Positions 1 through 7,925 of a stretch of DNA of 35,554 nucleotides are shown piece after piece. A model generated the notes under the pieces. That model made no database searches. It had not been told where the DNA came from and saw nothing but the letters and a program-made list of their open reading frames with translations. Both the position numbers and the translations under genes were made by a program. Numbering within the stretch: the stretch's first letter is position 1; each line of letters begins with the position of its first letter. The DNA comes from Verrucomicrobiaceae bacterium (GTDB taxonomy: Bacteria > Verrucomicrobiota > Verrucomicrobiia > Verrucomicrobiales > V1-33): positions 1-35,554 of the forward strand of contig JAIXPK010000041.1 in assembly GCA_027486335.1 (NCBI GenBank), read 5' to 3'.

Positions 1-197
1 AGCACCGACTCCTCCTGCGCCACCCCCGTCAGATAAAACAAATCACTGTTCGGCACCGGAATCATCACCGCATCCGCATTCGTCGGCGGAATGTCGTTGG
101 CATTGACCACCACAAGTGACTTCTCAGGCAGCAATCCGCGCAGGCGGTCGCGATTCGACTGAAAAAGCGAGGATTTGACAGGAAGATGACGCGTCAT
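1..197 (-). CDS. Xaa-Pro aminopeptidase, N-terminal part (cut by window edge)
   Basis: Read from an ATG at 197 towards the window edge, this gives 65 residues that match the creatinase/AMP_N domain of aminopeptidase P. They include an early LFQSNRDRLR segment, a VVVNANDIPPTNAD strand and the typical NSDLFYLTGVAQEESV segment. Family members remove the N-terminal residue of peptides with proline at position two, using two metal ions held by a C-terminal pita-bread domain. That domain lies outside the window, so catalytic competence cannot be judged. The start codon lies inside a perfect 12-bp palindrome, ATGACGCGTCAT (186-197). No other in-frame start near the conserved block was seen. The family call is fairly secure from the fragment alone; the exact subgroup is not. 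Confidence 0.75.
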   Translation of the reverse strand, partial: MTRHLPVKSSLFQSNRDRLRGLLPEKSLVVVNANDIPPTNADAVMIPVPNSDLFYLTGVAQEESV

Positions 198-300
198 GAA
201 TGCGCAGGGTGAAGAAATCAACGGATCCAGCAACCGGATTTCCAGAGAACCGTTCAGCCACAGGGGGCTAATCCTCAGCCCATCTCGACGGGAGAGTCGC

Positions 301-504
301 CTAGGCAGTGTTTGAGAAATCCCTGCCATCAGCGCAACCCGCCGCAGCAAGCAAAGTGGCACAGGCATCTTGCCTGTGACTTCGATGCCGAAGCTCCTGA
401 AAGCAGCCGCTGCAATCCAACTTCCCCCTTGCTTCCTCGGTCCCTTCCCACGCCCAGAAAAACTTCCCGCGACCGGCCCTCCTGCTTTTTCAAACACTGC
501 CTAG
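301..504. mobile_element. Small non-autonomous transposon-like element (MITE-like)
   Basis: A 204-bp stretch begins with CTAGGCAGTGTTTGAGAAA and ends with its reverse complement, 18 of 19 positions matching (301-319 against 486-504). If the outermost CTAG on each side is a 4-bp target duplication, a 196-bp element with 15-bp inverted ends remains. CTAG fits the YTAR target type known for IS5/IS701-type transposases. There is no transposase gene; the inside holds a short hairpin (360-378) and C-rich non-coding sequence. This is the main content of the 331-bp gap between the aminopeptidase and the DUF1080 gene. The inverted ends are seen directly; the mobility and family assignment are inferred. 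Confidence 0.6.
360..378. repeat. Short hairpin repeat, CACAGGC arms
   Basis: Perfect 7-bp inverted arms CACAGGC / GCCTGTG surround a 5-nt loop. The flanking text (GTGGCACAGGCATCTTGCC) resembles the segment at 3946-3965 (AGAGGCACAGGCACCTGACC), so it probably belongs to a dispersed family of intergenic hairpins. It lies inside the 301-504 element. Confidence 0.5.
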
Positions 505-528
505 CCTCTCACCCGCCTCCACCCCGCC

Positions 529-1689
529 TCACTCCTTCGGCTTCGCCCCCTCCGGAGCCAGCTGCCCCGCCGCCCGCAGAAACACATTCCCGAAACTGTT
601 CCCGCCATGCAGGGTCAGCGAAACCGGCGCTTCCAGCTTCGTCGGCAGCACGCGCTCCACCACACCTTCCTGATTCCACGTCAGTGCCCCCTTCACCACG
701 CCCTTCTCATCCAGCCGGAACCGCGTCCACTTCCCGGGCTCCAGATCACTGCTCATGATCAGCGGCCGCCCTTTCTGACTCACCACCACCCGCGCCGTCT
801 CCGGCAACGCATCCGGTCCCTTCACGTCCAGCACATACTCCCCACCCGCATGGTCCATCTCGGTCGTCAGCTCGCCCGCCGGATCCGTCCCCGTGAATTG
901 CCAGTCCTGCACCTGCCACGTCTCCTTCGTCCCCTTCGTCGCCGCCCACCCGCGCAAATCCGTCCCCGTGTAAATCGGCAGCATCCCCGCCGCCATCACC
1001 GGCGCACTCTCCGCCTCCCCAGCCCCGCTCCCCGGCAACTCGCATAGCCGCACGTTCCGCCACTCCGTCGGCGATCCCTCACTCTCCAATCCCAGATACC
1101 CTTTCCGCCACCGGCACTCGCTCCCCGTCGTCACTTTCTGCCCGTTCACAAACAACGCAATGTTCCCGTCCTTCGCCTCAACCCGATAACTGTTCCACTC
1201 CGGCGCACTCTTCGAATGCTCCGCCGCCGGAAATGCCCGCATCCCGCTCGCCCGTCCTCCCGGCTTCATCACGTGCCCGTGAATCGGAAAAATGTCCCCG
1301 TGCGTCGTGTACCACTCGTTCCGCCCCTTCACGTCATACCCGTTATCCAGCACCTGCACCTCAATCGCCCGCAGAAACGGCTGACCAGTCGCCGGCAAGG
1401 GCGACGCCCACACAAAAATCCCCGCATTCCCCCCGGCCTTCATGTGCCGCCACTCCAGCTCCAGCACGAAATTCTCGTACTGCCGCACCGTCCGCAGCGC
1501 CGCCACCGGCAGCCCAGTGCACCGCAACACGCCGTCCTCCCCCAGCTTCCACGTCTCCGGAGCCCCGTTCACATTCACCCAGCCGGACAAATCTTTCCCG
1601 CTGAACAGGTTCACAAACTTCTCCTCCGCCCCACAAGGCAGACTCACCATCACCATCGCCGTCAGGACTGAAATCGGTTTCAAACGCAT
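529..1689 (-). CDS. Secreted DUF1080 protein (3-keto-disaccharide hydrolase-like)
   Basis: 386 residues. It starts with a Sec signal (about residues 1-21, ending SLPCGA). It then has a DUF1080 / 3-keto-disaccharide hydrolase domain (about 25-215), recognisable from NLFSGKDLSGW, the GGNAGIFVWASPL turn, AIEVQVLDNGY and the WRNVRL strand. A second, more degenerate half (about 235-375) repeats the opening motif as IYTGTDLRGW and keeps a jelly-roll-like strand pattern, so the protein looks like a tandem pair of concanavalin-like folds. Such proteins are abundant in Verrucomicrobiota and Planctomycetota, where they are exported and linked to glycan breakdown; the substrate here is unknown. It diverges from the OmpA-like gene across a 112-bp gap. 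Codons on this strand favour G at the third position. Confidence 0.85.
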   Translation of the reverse strand: MRLKPISVLTAMVMVSLPCGAEEKFVNLFSGKDLSGWVNVNGAPETWKLGEDGVLRCTGLPVAALRTVRQYENFVLELEWRHMKAGGNAGIFVWASPLPATGQPFLRAIEVQVLDNGYDVKGRNEWYTTHGDIFPIHGHVMKPGGRASGMRAFPAAEHSKSAPEWNSYRVEAKDGNIALFVNGQKVTTGSECRWRKGYLGLESEGSPTEWRNVRLCELPGSGAGEAESAPVMAAGMLPIYTGTDLRGWAATKGTKETWQVQDWQFTGTDPAGELTTEMDHAGGEYVLDVKGPDALPETARVVVSQKGRPLIMSSDLEPGKWTRFRLDEKGVVKGALTWNQEGVVERVLPTKLEAPVSLTLHGGNSFGNVFLRAAGQLAPEGAKPKE

Positions 1690-1801
1690 CCGCCCATCAC
1701 ACCCGCTTCCCTCTCACGACGCAACGTCTCACTCGTCCGCACCCGCGGCACCAACCCCTTTCCCTCATTGCACCCCACCACGCCTTCGTGCATCTCTCCA
1801 C

Positions 1802-2872
1802 ATGTCCAAGTCTCCAGTTCCCCGCTGGGACGCCCTCGGCTCCGGCCAAGGCTTCCGCTCCACCACCACAGCATGGGATCTCCGCTGGTGGATCCTCGCC
1901 GCTGTCTCCACTTCCATCGTCGTCCACGCCGGGCTCTTCGTCGCCCTCAAACGGCTCCGTCTCCCCTCACGCTCAGTCGTCGAGGAAATGACCGCTTCCC
2001 CCCAAACCGGCCCCTTCGAAATCGATCTCGAACAGGTCACCGTCCGCGACGTCCCTTCCTCACCGGACCTCACCGCGGAAGCCTCGGACCTCACCCAGAA
2101 ATCCGAACTCCCCCCGCCCACCAATCTCCCCGACATCTCGGAACTCGCCGAAGCCATCAAAGACCGCGCCGTCGTCCTCACGCCTTCCATCGCCACCCCC
2201 GCCGCCAACCTCACGCTCAGTAAACCCGTCGCCGGCACCGCCGGCGATCTCCTCGACGACCCCGCCGACGTCCGCCAGTCCCTCGCCGGTTCCCTCAAAG
2301 AAGGTCTCCTCTCCAAACCCGCCGCCGCTTCCCCCAGCACCGCCGCACCCGACTCCGACCAGCTCATCATCGACAGCGCGGCCAACGCCGGCACCGCCGA
2401 CCTCAAAGGCGATGTCCTCAAATCCCTCAAAAAAGGCACCGGCGGCAACGGCGGCATCGACGGCTTCTCCTCCCTAGACGATCTCGCCAACTTCAAAGGC
2501 CCCATCGCCGGCGACTTCAAAGCCATGCTCCGCACCGATCTCCTCTTCGACTTCGGCTCCGCCCAGCTCCGCGAAGAAGCACGCGTCAGTCTCATGAAAC
2601 TCGGCGCCATCATCCAATCCAACGCCGGTGCCACGTTCCGTCTCATCGGCCACACCGACACCATCGGCGACGAGGCCTCTAACCAAACGCTCAGCGAAGC
2701 CCGCGCCCAGGCCGTCAAGGACTGGCTCGTCGGCAGTCTCCGTCTCGACGGAGCCAACATCGTCGTCGAAGGCCGCGGCGAACGCGAAACCCTCCCGGAC
2801 GTCGACACCAACGGCTCCGCCGCCACCCAGCAGCCCAACCGCCGGGTCGAGATCCATAAAACCGGAGGCTGA
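1802..2872 (+). CDS. OmpA-family protein with N-terminal membrane anchor
   Basis: 356 residues from the ATG at 1802. A longer upstream reading is open but overlaps the divergent DUF1080 gene and has no recognisable sequence. Residues about 29-50 form one hydrophobic helix (WWILAAVSTSIVVHAGLFVA), so the N-terminus probably sits in the inner membrane. A low-complexity Pro/Ala/Ser/Asp linker follows to about 235. The OmpA-like peptidoglycan-binding domain occupies about 239-356, with LLFDFGSAQL, GHTDTIGDEASN, LSEARAQAV and the closing QQPNRRVEI. The family grips diaminopimelate in peptidoglycan; the predicted role is to tether membrane to wall. Anchor plus OmpA domain resembles MotB-like or TolR/Pal-like designs, but no MotA or TolQ partner is visible. 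Codons are strongly C-ending. Confidence 0.85.
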   Translation: MSKSPVPRWDALGSGQGFRSTTTAWDLRWWILAAVSTSIVVHAGLFVALKRLRLPSRSVVEEMTASPQTGPFEIDLEQVTVRDVPSSPDLTAEASDLTQKSELPPPTNLPDISELAEAIKDRAVVLTPSIATPAANLTLSKPVAGTAGDLLDDPADVRQSLAGSLKEGLLSKPAAASPSTAAPDSDQLIIDSAANAGTADLKGDVLKSLKKGTGGNGGIDGFSSLDDLANFKGPIAGDFKAMLRTDLLFDFGSAQLREEARVSLMKLGAIIQSNAGATFRLIGHTDTIGDEASNQTLSEARAQAVKDWLVGSLRLDGANIVVEGRGERETLPDVDTNGSAATQQPNRRVEIHKTGG

Positions 2873-2917
2873 TCCCCTCCCCTCGCTCCCCCCCCAGCTT
2901 TGCTCCCCCCACACCGC

Positions 2918-3934
2918 ATGCCCGCCATCGCACCGGTGCGTCTCCTGCTCTGTCTGCTGGCCGCCCTCTTCACCTGCCAGTGCGCCGCCCCGCGCCTCGA
3001 CCCCACCCGCCCTCGTCTCCCTCGCCTCACCATGGACTCCGCTCACAACCGCTGGACCTGCCGCGACGGCAAGGAACTCCCCTTCACCAAGTGGTCCCCT
3101 CCCGCCTCCACTCCCCAACGCGGCATCGTCATCTGCATCCACGGGCTCAGCGGTGCCGCTAGCGACTTCTGGCCAGCCGGCGAACACCTCCCACCTCTCG
3201 GCTTCACCCTCTACGGCATGCAGCTCCGCGGCCAGGGCAACGACCCCGACACCAGACGCCGCGGCGACATCAACTCCCACCGCCAGTGGCGCGAGGACCT
3301 CCGCGACTTCACCTCCCTCGTCCGCCGCGAAAACCCCGATCTCCCACTCTTCTGGTTCGGCGAAAGTCTCGGAGCCCTCATCACCATCGACTCCGCTGGC
3401 AACGCCGAACACGACCACCATATCGCTCCCGCCCCTCCCGTCTCCGGCATCATCCTCGCCTCCCCTGTCGTCTCCCTGCGCGACACCCTCCGCCCCCCTC
3501 CCGTCCGCAATCTCCTCCTCCGCAGTCTCCTCCACGTCCTTCCCAGTAAACGCATCTCCCTTGAAAAACTCGGCAACAGCGAGGTCCAGGTCACCAGCAA
3601 TACCACCCACCGCGGCCAGATGCAGCACACCGCCCATTACGTCAAAGACTTCACCTTCCGCCTCTTCCGCGAGGTCGATGTCCTCATGCGCGGCAGCTCC
3701 GCCGCCGCCGCCCGCATCAACATCCCCACTCTCGTCCTCTACACCCCTAACGACCCACTCACCCCGCCCGACCAGATCGAGCGATTCTTCAACGCCATCG
3801 CCGCCCCCGACCGCCAAAAGGTCTTCTTCCCCAACAGCTACCACCTCATCCTCCACGACGTCGACCGCCCCGCCGCCCTCGACGCCCTCAGCCACTGGCT
3901 CCTCGACCGCAGCCCCACCACCACCACCCGCTAA
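2918..3934 (+). CDS. Alpha/beta hydrolase (monoacylglycerol lipase-like), exported
   Basis: 338 residues from the ATG at 2918; a TTG at 2900 is a less likely start. The first ~22 residues are a hydrophobic signal ending ALFTCQCAAP, which could be processed as a lipoprotein at a cysteine, although the lipobox is poor. The hydrolase core contains the oxyanion motif IHGLSG (about 74-79), the nucleophile elbow GESLG with Ser150, a candidate acid Asp279 in YTPNDPLTPP and His309 in SYHLILHD. This is a complete serine hydrolase triad of the Hydrolase_4 (serine aminopeptidase S33 / monoglyceride lipase) type. It probably cleaves an ester or lysophospholipid at the cell envelope; the substrate is not known. 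It starts 45 bp after the OmpA-like gene on the same strand and may be co-transcribed with it. Confidence 0.8.
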   Translation: MPAIAPVRLLLCLLAALFTCQCAAPRLDPTRPRLPRLTMDSAHNRWTCRDGKELPFTKWSPPASTPQRGIVICIHGLSGAASDFWPAGEHLPPLGFTLYGMQLRGQGNDPDTRRRGDINSHRQWREDLRDFTSLVRRENPDLPLFWFGESLGALITIDSAGNAEHDHHIAPAPPVSGIILASPVVSLRDTLRPPPVRNLLLRSLLHVLPSKRISLEKLGNSEVQVTSNTTHRGQMQHTAHYVKDFTFRLFREVDVLMRGSSAAAARINIPTLVLYTPNDPLTPPDQIERFFNAIAAPDRQKVFFPNSYHLILHDVDRPAALDALSHWLLDRSPTTTTR

Positions 3935-3988
3935 CAACAACCAAAGAGGCACAGGCACCTGACCTTGTCTCCGCACAAGCCACCGTAG

Positions 3989-4008
3989 CAAGGCCGTCCC
4001 CGGCCTTG
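3989..4008. repeat. Hairpin repeat between convergent genes, possible terminator
   Basis: Perfect 8-bp arms CAAGGCCG / CGGCCTTG with a TCCC loop lie in the 127-bp gap between two genes that converge here. A second small hairpin, GGGGCTTGCCCC, follows at 4040-4051. Neither has a clean T-run, so termination is only possible. The texture matches the other intergenic hairpin repeats in this window. Confidence 0.45.
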
Positions 4009-4061
4009 TCCTCCGTACCAGAATCCCTCCAACCCTAACGGGGCTTGCCCCCCCAAACATT

Positions 4062-4481
4062 TCACCGCGACCTCGGCACGTTCCCGATCGGCACCAACGG
4101 CACCGCCACCTCCGGCACCGGTGCACCCGCCAGAATCCACAACCGGATCAACTCCGTCTCCCGCTTCGAAATCGCATGCCCGCTCGGCGGCATCGCCCCA
4201 GGCATGTCATCCCCCAGAATCGTCACCTGATAAAACCGACTCGCCTCAGGCTTCCCTGGCACAATCAGCTTCGCATCCCCACGCAACTTCCCCAGCTCCG
4301 CACTCGTCCCGATCGCCGGCATGAACTTCAACCGGTTCTTCCCGTGACAATGCACACAATTCCGCTCCAGCACCGGCTCCACCGCCTCAAAACTCCCCGC
4401 CTTCGGCCCAGGCGTCACACACCCCGGCACCACCCACAGCGGCAGCATCCCCAGCAACATCAGCAGTCTCGTTCGTTTCAT
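4062..4481 (-). CDS. Small cytochrome c lipoprotein (planctomycete-type)
   Basis: 139 residues. The N-terminus is a lipoprotein signal with the cleavage site VVPG before Cys21. A single haem-c attachment site CVHCH lies at 42-46, preceded by FEAVEPVLERN. A distal MPGAMPPSGHAIS segment can supply the methionine ligand. The order (short lead, VLxxxCxxCH, small core, MPP) is the planctomycete cytochrome c domain often fused to DUF1549/DUF1553 proteins; here it stands alone. It probably carries electrons at the outer face of the inner or outer membrane; the partner is unknown and no oxidoreductase is adjacent. It is followed on the minus strand by no close gene and preceded by the dihydrouridine synthase after an 88-bp gap. 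Confidence 0.8.
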   Translation of the reverse strand: MKRTRLLMLLGMLPLWVVPGCVTPGPKAGSFEAVEPVLERNCVHCHGKNRLKFMPAIGTSAELGKLRGDAKLIVPGKPEASRFYQVTILGDDMPGAMPPSGHAISKRETELIRLWILAGAPVPEVAVPLVPIGNVPRSR

Positions 4482-4569
4482 AACTCAGGCTCTCAATTCT
4501 TCCCGCCCGATTCGCCGATCCCGCCCCACAACGCAACCGCCCGCTCACCGCGATTTCCACCCGCCTCCA

Positions 4570-5625
4570 TCACCCCGCTCCCGCCTCACCCTCCAGCAAC
4601 GCCCCGAACCCACAGAAAAACGTCGACGTCTCCGGCGGCCGCACCGCCACCGCATCGTCATGCGCCAGATAATCCCGGCAGATCCCGAAGAATTCCCCCG
4701 GCGTCTCCGCCCTCCGAATCCGATGCTCAAACATCCCGTCACCCCCCATCCCCTGACTGATGTAATTCAGATACTTCTTCATCTTCGCCACCTGCTTCAC
4801 CTCATGAAACCGCGCCTCGCACGACGCCGTCTCATCCCACAATTCCTGCACATACTCCAGCACATCACGACCCGTCGGAGCCGGTCCCTCCCGACCCTCC
4901 CATGCCGCCCGCAACTGATCAAAAATCCACGGGTTCCGAATCGCCCCCCGACCAATCATCAACCCCGCCGCCCCGCTCCGCCGCAACCACGCCAGCCCCG
5001 TCGCCACATCCACCACATTCCCATTCGCAATCACCGGACAGCCCAGCTCCCGCACCGCCTCCACCACCGGATCCGGCCGCACCGGCGTCCGATACCCATC
5101 CCGCACCGTCCGCGCATGAATCGTCACCGCATCCGGTCGATGCCGCCCGAAAATCCCCAGCAACTTCCCAAACCCCTCCGCATCATCAAACCCCAACCGG
5201 CACTTCACCGTAAACCTTCCCTCCCCCACCGCCTCCCGCAACGCCCCCACAATCGCCTCAATCCGCTCCGGATACCGCAATAATCCACCCCCCGCATCCT
5301 TCCGGCACACCACCGGCGCAGGACACCCCAGATTCAAATCAATCCCCGCCACCGGATACTTCAGCAATTCCTTCGCCGTCCGCACCAGCGACCCGATATC
5401 CTGACCAATCATCTGCGCAAACACCGGCCTCCCCGTCCCATGCTCGCAGACCGACCTCAAAATATGCGCCTCCGGCCGCGAATCCCCATGCACCCGGAAA
5501 TACTCCGTCACATACACATCAGGCCCCCCGCGCCGCCCCATGATGCGCATGAACGGCAAATCCGTCACATCCTGCATCGGCGCAAGCACCAGCACCGGCC
5601 TTCCCGTTGGCAGCAAATCTCTCAT
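4570..5625 (-). CDS. dus: tRNA-dihydrouridine synthase
   Basis: 351 residues from the ATG at 5625. Dus enzymes are FMN-dependent flavoproteins that reduce uridines in the D-loop of tRNA with NADPH. Visible hallmarks are the opening VLAPMQDVTDLPFMR, AGIDLNLGCP with the catalytic cysteine (Cys101) followed by the KDAGGGLL loop, VKCRLGFDD, the ITIHART-like segment VTIHARTVRDGY, and the FMN-phosphate-binding VIANGNV ... GLMIGRGAIRNPWIF. Length and motif order are normal for a full enzyme. The subfamily (A, B or C) cannot be told reliably by eye. It is separated from hipA by about 650 bp of repeats and shows no operon partner. Codons are G-ending, mirroring the C-rich plus strand. Confidence 0.92.
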   Translation of the reverse strand: MRDLLPTGRPVLVLAPMQDVTDLPFMRIMGRRGGPDVYVTEYFRVHGDSRPEAHILRSVCEHGTGRPVFAQMIGQDIGSLVRTAKELLKYPVAGIDLNLGCPAPVVCRKDAGGGLLRYPERIEAIVGALREAVGEGRFTVKCRLGFDDAEGFGKLLGIFGRHRPDAVTIHARTVRDGYRTPVRPDPVVEAVRELGCPVIANGNVVDVATGLAWLRRSGAAGLMIGRGAIRNPWIFDQLRAAWEGREGPAPTGRDVLEYVQELWDETASCEARFHEVKQVAKMKKYLNYISQGMGGDGMFEHRIRRAETPGEFFGICRDYLAHDDAVAVRPPETSTFFCGFGALLEGEAGAG

Positions 5626-5705
5626 CCTCCCACCCCATCACCCCACCCCACCCCACCCCGCAACCGCCTACCTCTCCCCATCCCCCGCTTCTCCAAACAA
5701 GCGCG

Positions 5706-5760
5706 CCGCAGGCTCTGGACTGCTGGGAGAATCACAGCTCTCAGGGCGCACGGAGTGCGC
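5706..5760. repeat. Beta module copy 1 (55-bp dispersed repeat)
   Basis: The first of three copies of a 55-bp unit (others at 6101-6155 and 8523-8577) opens with CCGCAGGCTCTGGACTGCTG. Copies 1 and 3 end with the perfect hairpin GCGCAC-GGA-GTGCGC. Copy 1 differs from copy 2 mainly just before that hairpin. No reading frame is conserved, so this is non-coding repeat DNA. Confidence 0.65.
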
Positions 5761-5855
5761 GCGGCCCGCCCTCCAAACCCGCCCCCCTCCCAACAAGCCC
5801 CCGGGATCGCGAGGCTCCGGACTCGCGCCACCCAACCCGCCCTCCGAACAAGCCA

Positions 5856-5935
5856 TTCACACTTCTCACTTCCCACTCCCCTCCCCTCCCCCTCTCCGTA
5901 CCAGCCATTCTCACTTCACCCTTCTCACTTCTCAC
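5856..5935. repeat. Heptanucleotide tandem arrays (unit TTCTCAC)
   Basis: Two short arrays with a strict 7-bp period: units TTCACAC, TTCTCAC at 5856-5869 and TTCTCAC, TTCACCC, TTCTCAC, TTCTCAC at 5908-5935. Each is preceded by GCCA and closed by TTCC. The same design recurs at 6193-6220, 8234-8247, 8274-8294 and 8673-8700. The strand is almost pure pyrimidine plus A. Confidence 0.65.
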
Positions 5936-5943
5936 TTCCCACC

Positions 5944-6193
5944 CCTCTCCCAACAAGAACGCGCCAACGGCGCAACCTAACGTAGCCCAGGGCAACGCCC
6001 TGGGTCCACCCCACCCCCATACCCAGAGCCCTGAAGGGGCACCCTAACTTCCCCCGGGGCGGCAGCCCCCCCCTCCGAACGCGCCCCTCCGAACAAGCAG
6101 CCGCAGGCTCTGGACTGCTGGGAGAATCACAGCTCTCTCTGCGCACGGAGTTCGCCTACCCGCCCTCCGAACAAGCCCCTCCCAACACGCCAT
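5944..6193. repeat. Left ~250-bp direct repeat flanking hipBA (alpha + beta modules)
   Basis: This segment and 8366-8616 are near copies in the same orientation, with about nine in ten positions matching by eye. The alpha part carries the hairpin CCCAGGGC-AAC-GCCCTGGG (5986-6004), then GAGCCCTGAAGGGGC and a GGGGC/GCCCC hairpin. The beta part (6101-6155) is the 55-bp module. The two copies bracket the hipB-hipA pair. The full gap 5626-6270 holds only repeats and C-rich sequence; no gene is seen in it. Confidence 0.7.
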
Positions 6194-6220
6194 TCTCACT
6201 TCACACTTCAAACTTCTCAC
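6193..6220. repeat. Heptanucleotide array TTCNNAC x4
   Basis: Four 7-bp units, TTCTCAC, TTCACAC, TTCAAAC, TTCTCAC, are closed by TTCC and preceded by GCCA. One further unit, TTCTCAC at 6268-6274, overlaps the hipA stop codon. Confidence 0.65.
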
Positions 6221-6270
6221 TTCCCTCCCCCTCTCCCACCACGCCATTCACACTCCCCACCCCTCACTTC

Positions 6271-7575
6271 TCACTTCCCCGGAAACGTCAGCCGGTGCAT
6301 CTTTCCGATCCCGCTTCGCCATTCGTCCGAGAGCCGCGCCTCGTCCGCAAACTCCGGCCAGCGATTCACGGCCGCCTGCACCTCATTGATAATGGCCGCG
6401 GCCCGCCCCCGCTTCATCAGCGCCGCCCTCGCGCACGCCTCGAAATCCGCCAGCGCGAAACCGTCCCGCTTCCCGTTGATCGTCATCTGGTGCGTTGCTG
6501 TCCACGAACCGGATGGATTGTAGCTGTACGTCACGTCGAACGCCGGAGCGAGCGACCACTCGCCTTGCTGGTTCATCAGGAAGGCGATGTTCTTCACATG
6601 GTCATCCTGATTCCGCGCCACGACGTTGAAGACCATCCGGCGGAACTGCTCCTCCACCGCAGCCATCGGCAGCTTGAGCTGGCGGATCGTCAGCAGCGCC
6701 TGCTCGTAACTGTAGGCTCCGGCCTGGTTGAAATCGAAATGCGCCAGCGCGCAGAGCGACTGCATGTGCAGCTTCGCGCCTCCCGCGAGCCGGTCAAAAC
6801 GGCGCGTCATGAAATGCCGCCGCTCGTTCTCTTCCAGCAATCGGCACTCGCTCATCGTGATGCCCGCCGCCTTCGCCATCAGGTGATAGGCATACTCGAT
6901 GGCACCGTAGCCTTTCGGGTCTTCCAGTTCCTTGTCCTTGTTGCCAGCCACCCCGTCGAACTTCAGCAGCCAGTAGTCGAAACCCTCGCCCGCCGCGATC
7001 TGCCCCGAGCGCACCTCATTCGTCGTCCGATTCCACGCGATCACCGCCTTGGCCCGCGCGCCGCCTGCCGACGTGCCCACATGCAGGATGTCGCGCAGCG
7101 CCTTCTCCTTCCCCGCCTCGTGAAAGTGTCCCTGCAAATCTCCGCGATGCGTCAGCACCTCTCCAGCCAATCGCACCAGCGCGTCCACCTCAATCTTCGA
7201 CGCCTTGACCGGCCTTGGCCCCATCACCGGCGCAAACTCCAGCGCGCCCATGCCCCGCATGCCAGTGTAGCAGAGCCGCTCCACCGCGCTGAAACTCTCC
7301 GGCGTGCGACCTTGCGTCGCCAGCCACGCGTCAATCACCGCATTGCCAAACTTGTCAGGCAGCGAGTCCCCCAGCAACCCCGGCAGGCCGTGAAATGTGT
7401 TCCGGGGCAGCGCAGGAAATTCATACACCCGATCACTCAGCGGCATCACCAGCGGCGACAACTCGATCCCGCTGCGCGCAAAGTCCTCGGCATATTGAAA
7501 TGCCGCGACCTCCCGCCCTTCGTCGAGCGACACCGCACCGATCGTCCGGCCCCAGAGCTGCACTCTCGCAATCAT
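6271..7575 (-). CDS. hipA: HipA-family serine/threonine kinase toxin
   Basis: 434 residues. HipA toxins are kinases (in E. coli acting on glutamyl-tRNA synthetase) that arrest growth and are neutralised by HipB. The N-terminal subdomain (about 1-110) has the usual VQLWGRTIGAVSLDE opening and LPGLLGDSLPDKFGN. Residues 166-177 (VGTSAGGARAKA) match the phosphate-binding loop. FDYWLLKF precedes the kinase C-lobe. NQDDHVKN (322-329) supplies the catalytic Asp324, and FDVTYS (346-351) the metal-binding Asp347. All key residues expected of an active kinase are present. The ATG overlaps the antitoxin stop by 4 nt (ATGA), so translation is coupled. The stop codon lies inside a TTCTCAC heptamer unit. 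The target in this host is unknown. Confidence 0.92.
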   Translation of the reverse strand: MIARVQLWGRTIGAVSLDEGREVAAFQYAEDFARSGIELSPLVMPLSDRVYEFPALPRNTFHGLPGLLGDSLPDKFGNAVIDAWLATQGRTPESFSAVERLCYTGMRGMGALEFAPVMGPRPVKASKIEVDALVRLAGEVLTHRGDLQGHFHEAGKEKALRDILHVGTSAGGARAKAVIAWNRTTNEVRSGQIAAGEGFDYWLLKFDGVAGNKDKELEDPKGYGAIEYAYHLMAKAAGITMSECRLLEENERRHFMTRRFDRLAGGAKLHMQSLCALAHFDFNQAGAYSYEQALLTIRQLKLPMAAVEEQFRRMVFNVVARNQDDHVKNIAFLMNQQGEWSLAPAFDVTYSYNPSGSWTATHQMTINGKRDGFALADFEACARAALMKRGRAAAIINEVQAAVNRWPEFADEARLSDEWRSGIGKMHRLTFPGK

Positions 7576-7925
7576 GCCGACTCACCCCACGTCCATTTTT
7601 TCGACCCGCCCGTCTCCGCCTTCCTGCCCGTCGCCCGCTGCCGCTTCCGGCCCGACTGCTTCAACTGCGCCATCGGGCTCACCGCCGGCACCGGGATCAA
7701 TCCCTCAAGATTCTCCACCAGCCCAAGCACCCGGCACACCCGGAGGAAGCCCGACAACTGCGTCGCCACCGCCCCCAGTTCCAGCCGCTGCACCGTCCGC
7801 AGACCCAGCCCCGCCTGCTCCGCCAACTGCTGCTGCGTGAGATTGCGCGCCAGCCGGATACCCGACAACCGCTCCCCAAGCAGCCGCATCAGCGCCTCGT
7901 CCGTCATCCTCGAATCAATCCTCAT
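7572..7925 (-). CDS. hipB: HipB-like XRE-family antitoxin
   Basis: 117 residues from the ATG at 7925 (MRIDSRMTDEALM). A longer open reading upstream to 8078 has no recognisable sequence and would run through the likely promoter. An XRE helix-turn-helix spans about 18-71: LGERLSGIRLARNLTQQQLAEQAGLGLRTVQRLE is the classic pattern, with the QQQLAEQAGL helix and the RTVQRLE recognition helix. The C-terminal tail is basic (KQSGRKRQRATGRK) and ends WGESA. HipB proteins dimerise, bind their own promoter and hold HipA inactive. It overlaps hipA by ATGA. Upstream at 7956-7961 the minus strand reads TTGACA, a perfect -35 box, but no convincing -10 follows at normal spacing. TTGTGTTGACAA at that point is an imperfect dyad that could be an operator. 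Confidence 0.85.
   Translation of the reverse strand: MRIDSRMTDEALMRLLGERLSGIRLARNLTQQQLAEQAGLGLRTVQRLELGAVATQLSGFLRVCRVLGLVENLEGLIPVPAVSPMAQLKQSGRKRQRATGRKAETGGSKKWTWGESA

Noticed and set aside
1765..3033. Minus-strand frame of 422 codons opposite the OmpA-like gene
   Set aside because: Ser/Arg-rich shadow; the opposite strand encodes a clear OmpA domain.
2628..3962. Plus-strand frame of 444 codons, almost all Ser/Pro/Ala
   Set aside because: A frame-shifted shadow of the OmpA-like and alpha/beta hydrolase genes; no fold and no start context.
2474..4126. Long minus-strand open frame (550 codons) opposite the OmpA-like and hydrolase genes
   Set aside because: It has repetitive Gly/Glu/Val/Asp composition without motifs and lies antisense to two convincing genes. 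C-ending codons on the plus strand remove stops from the opposite strand.
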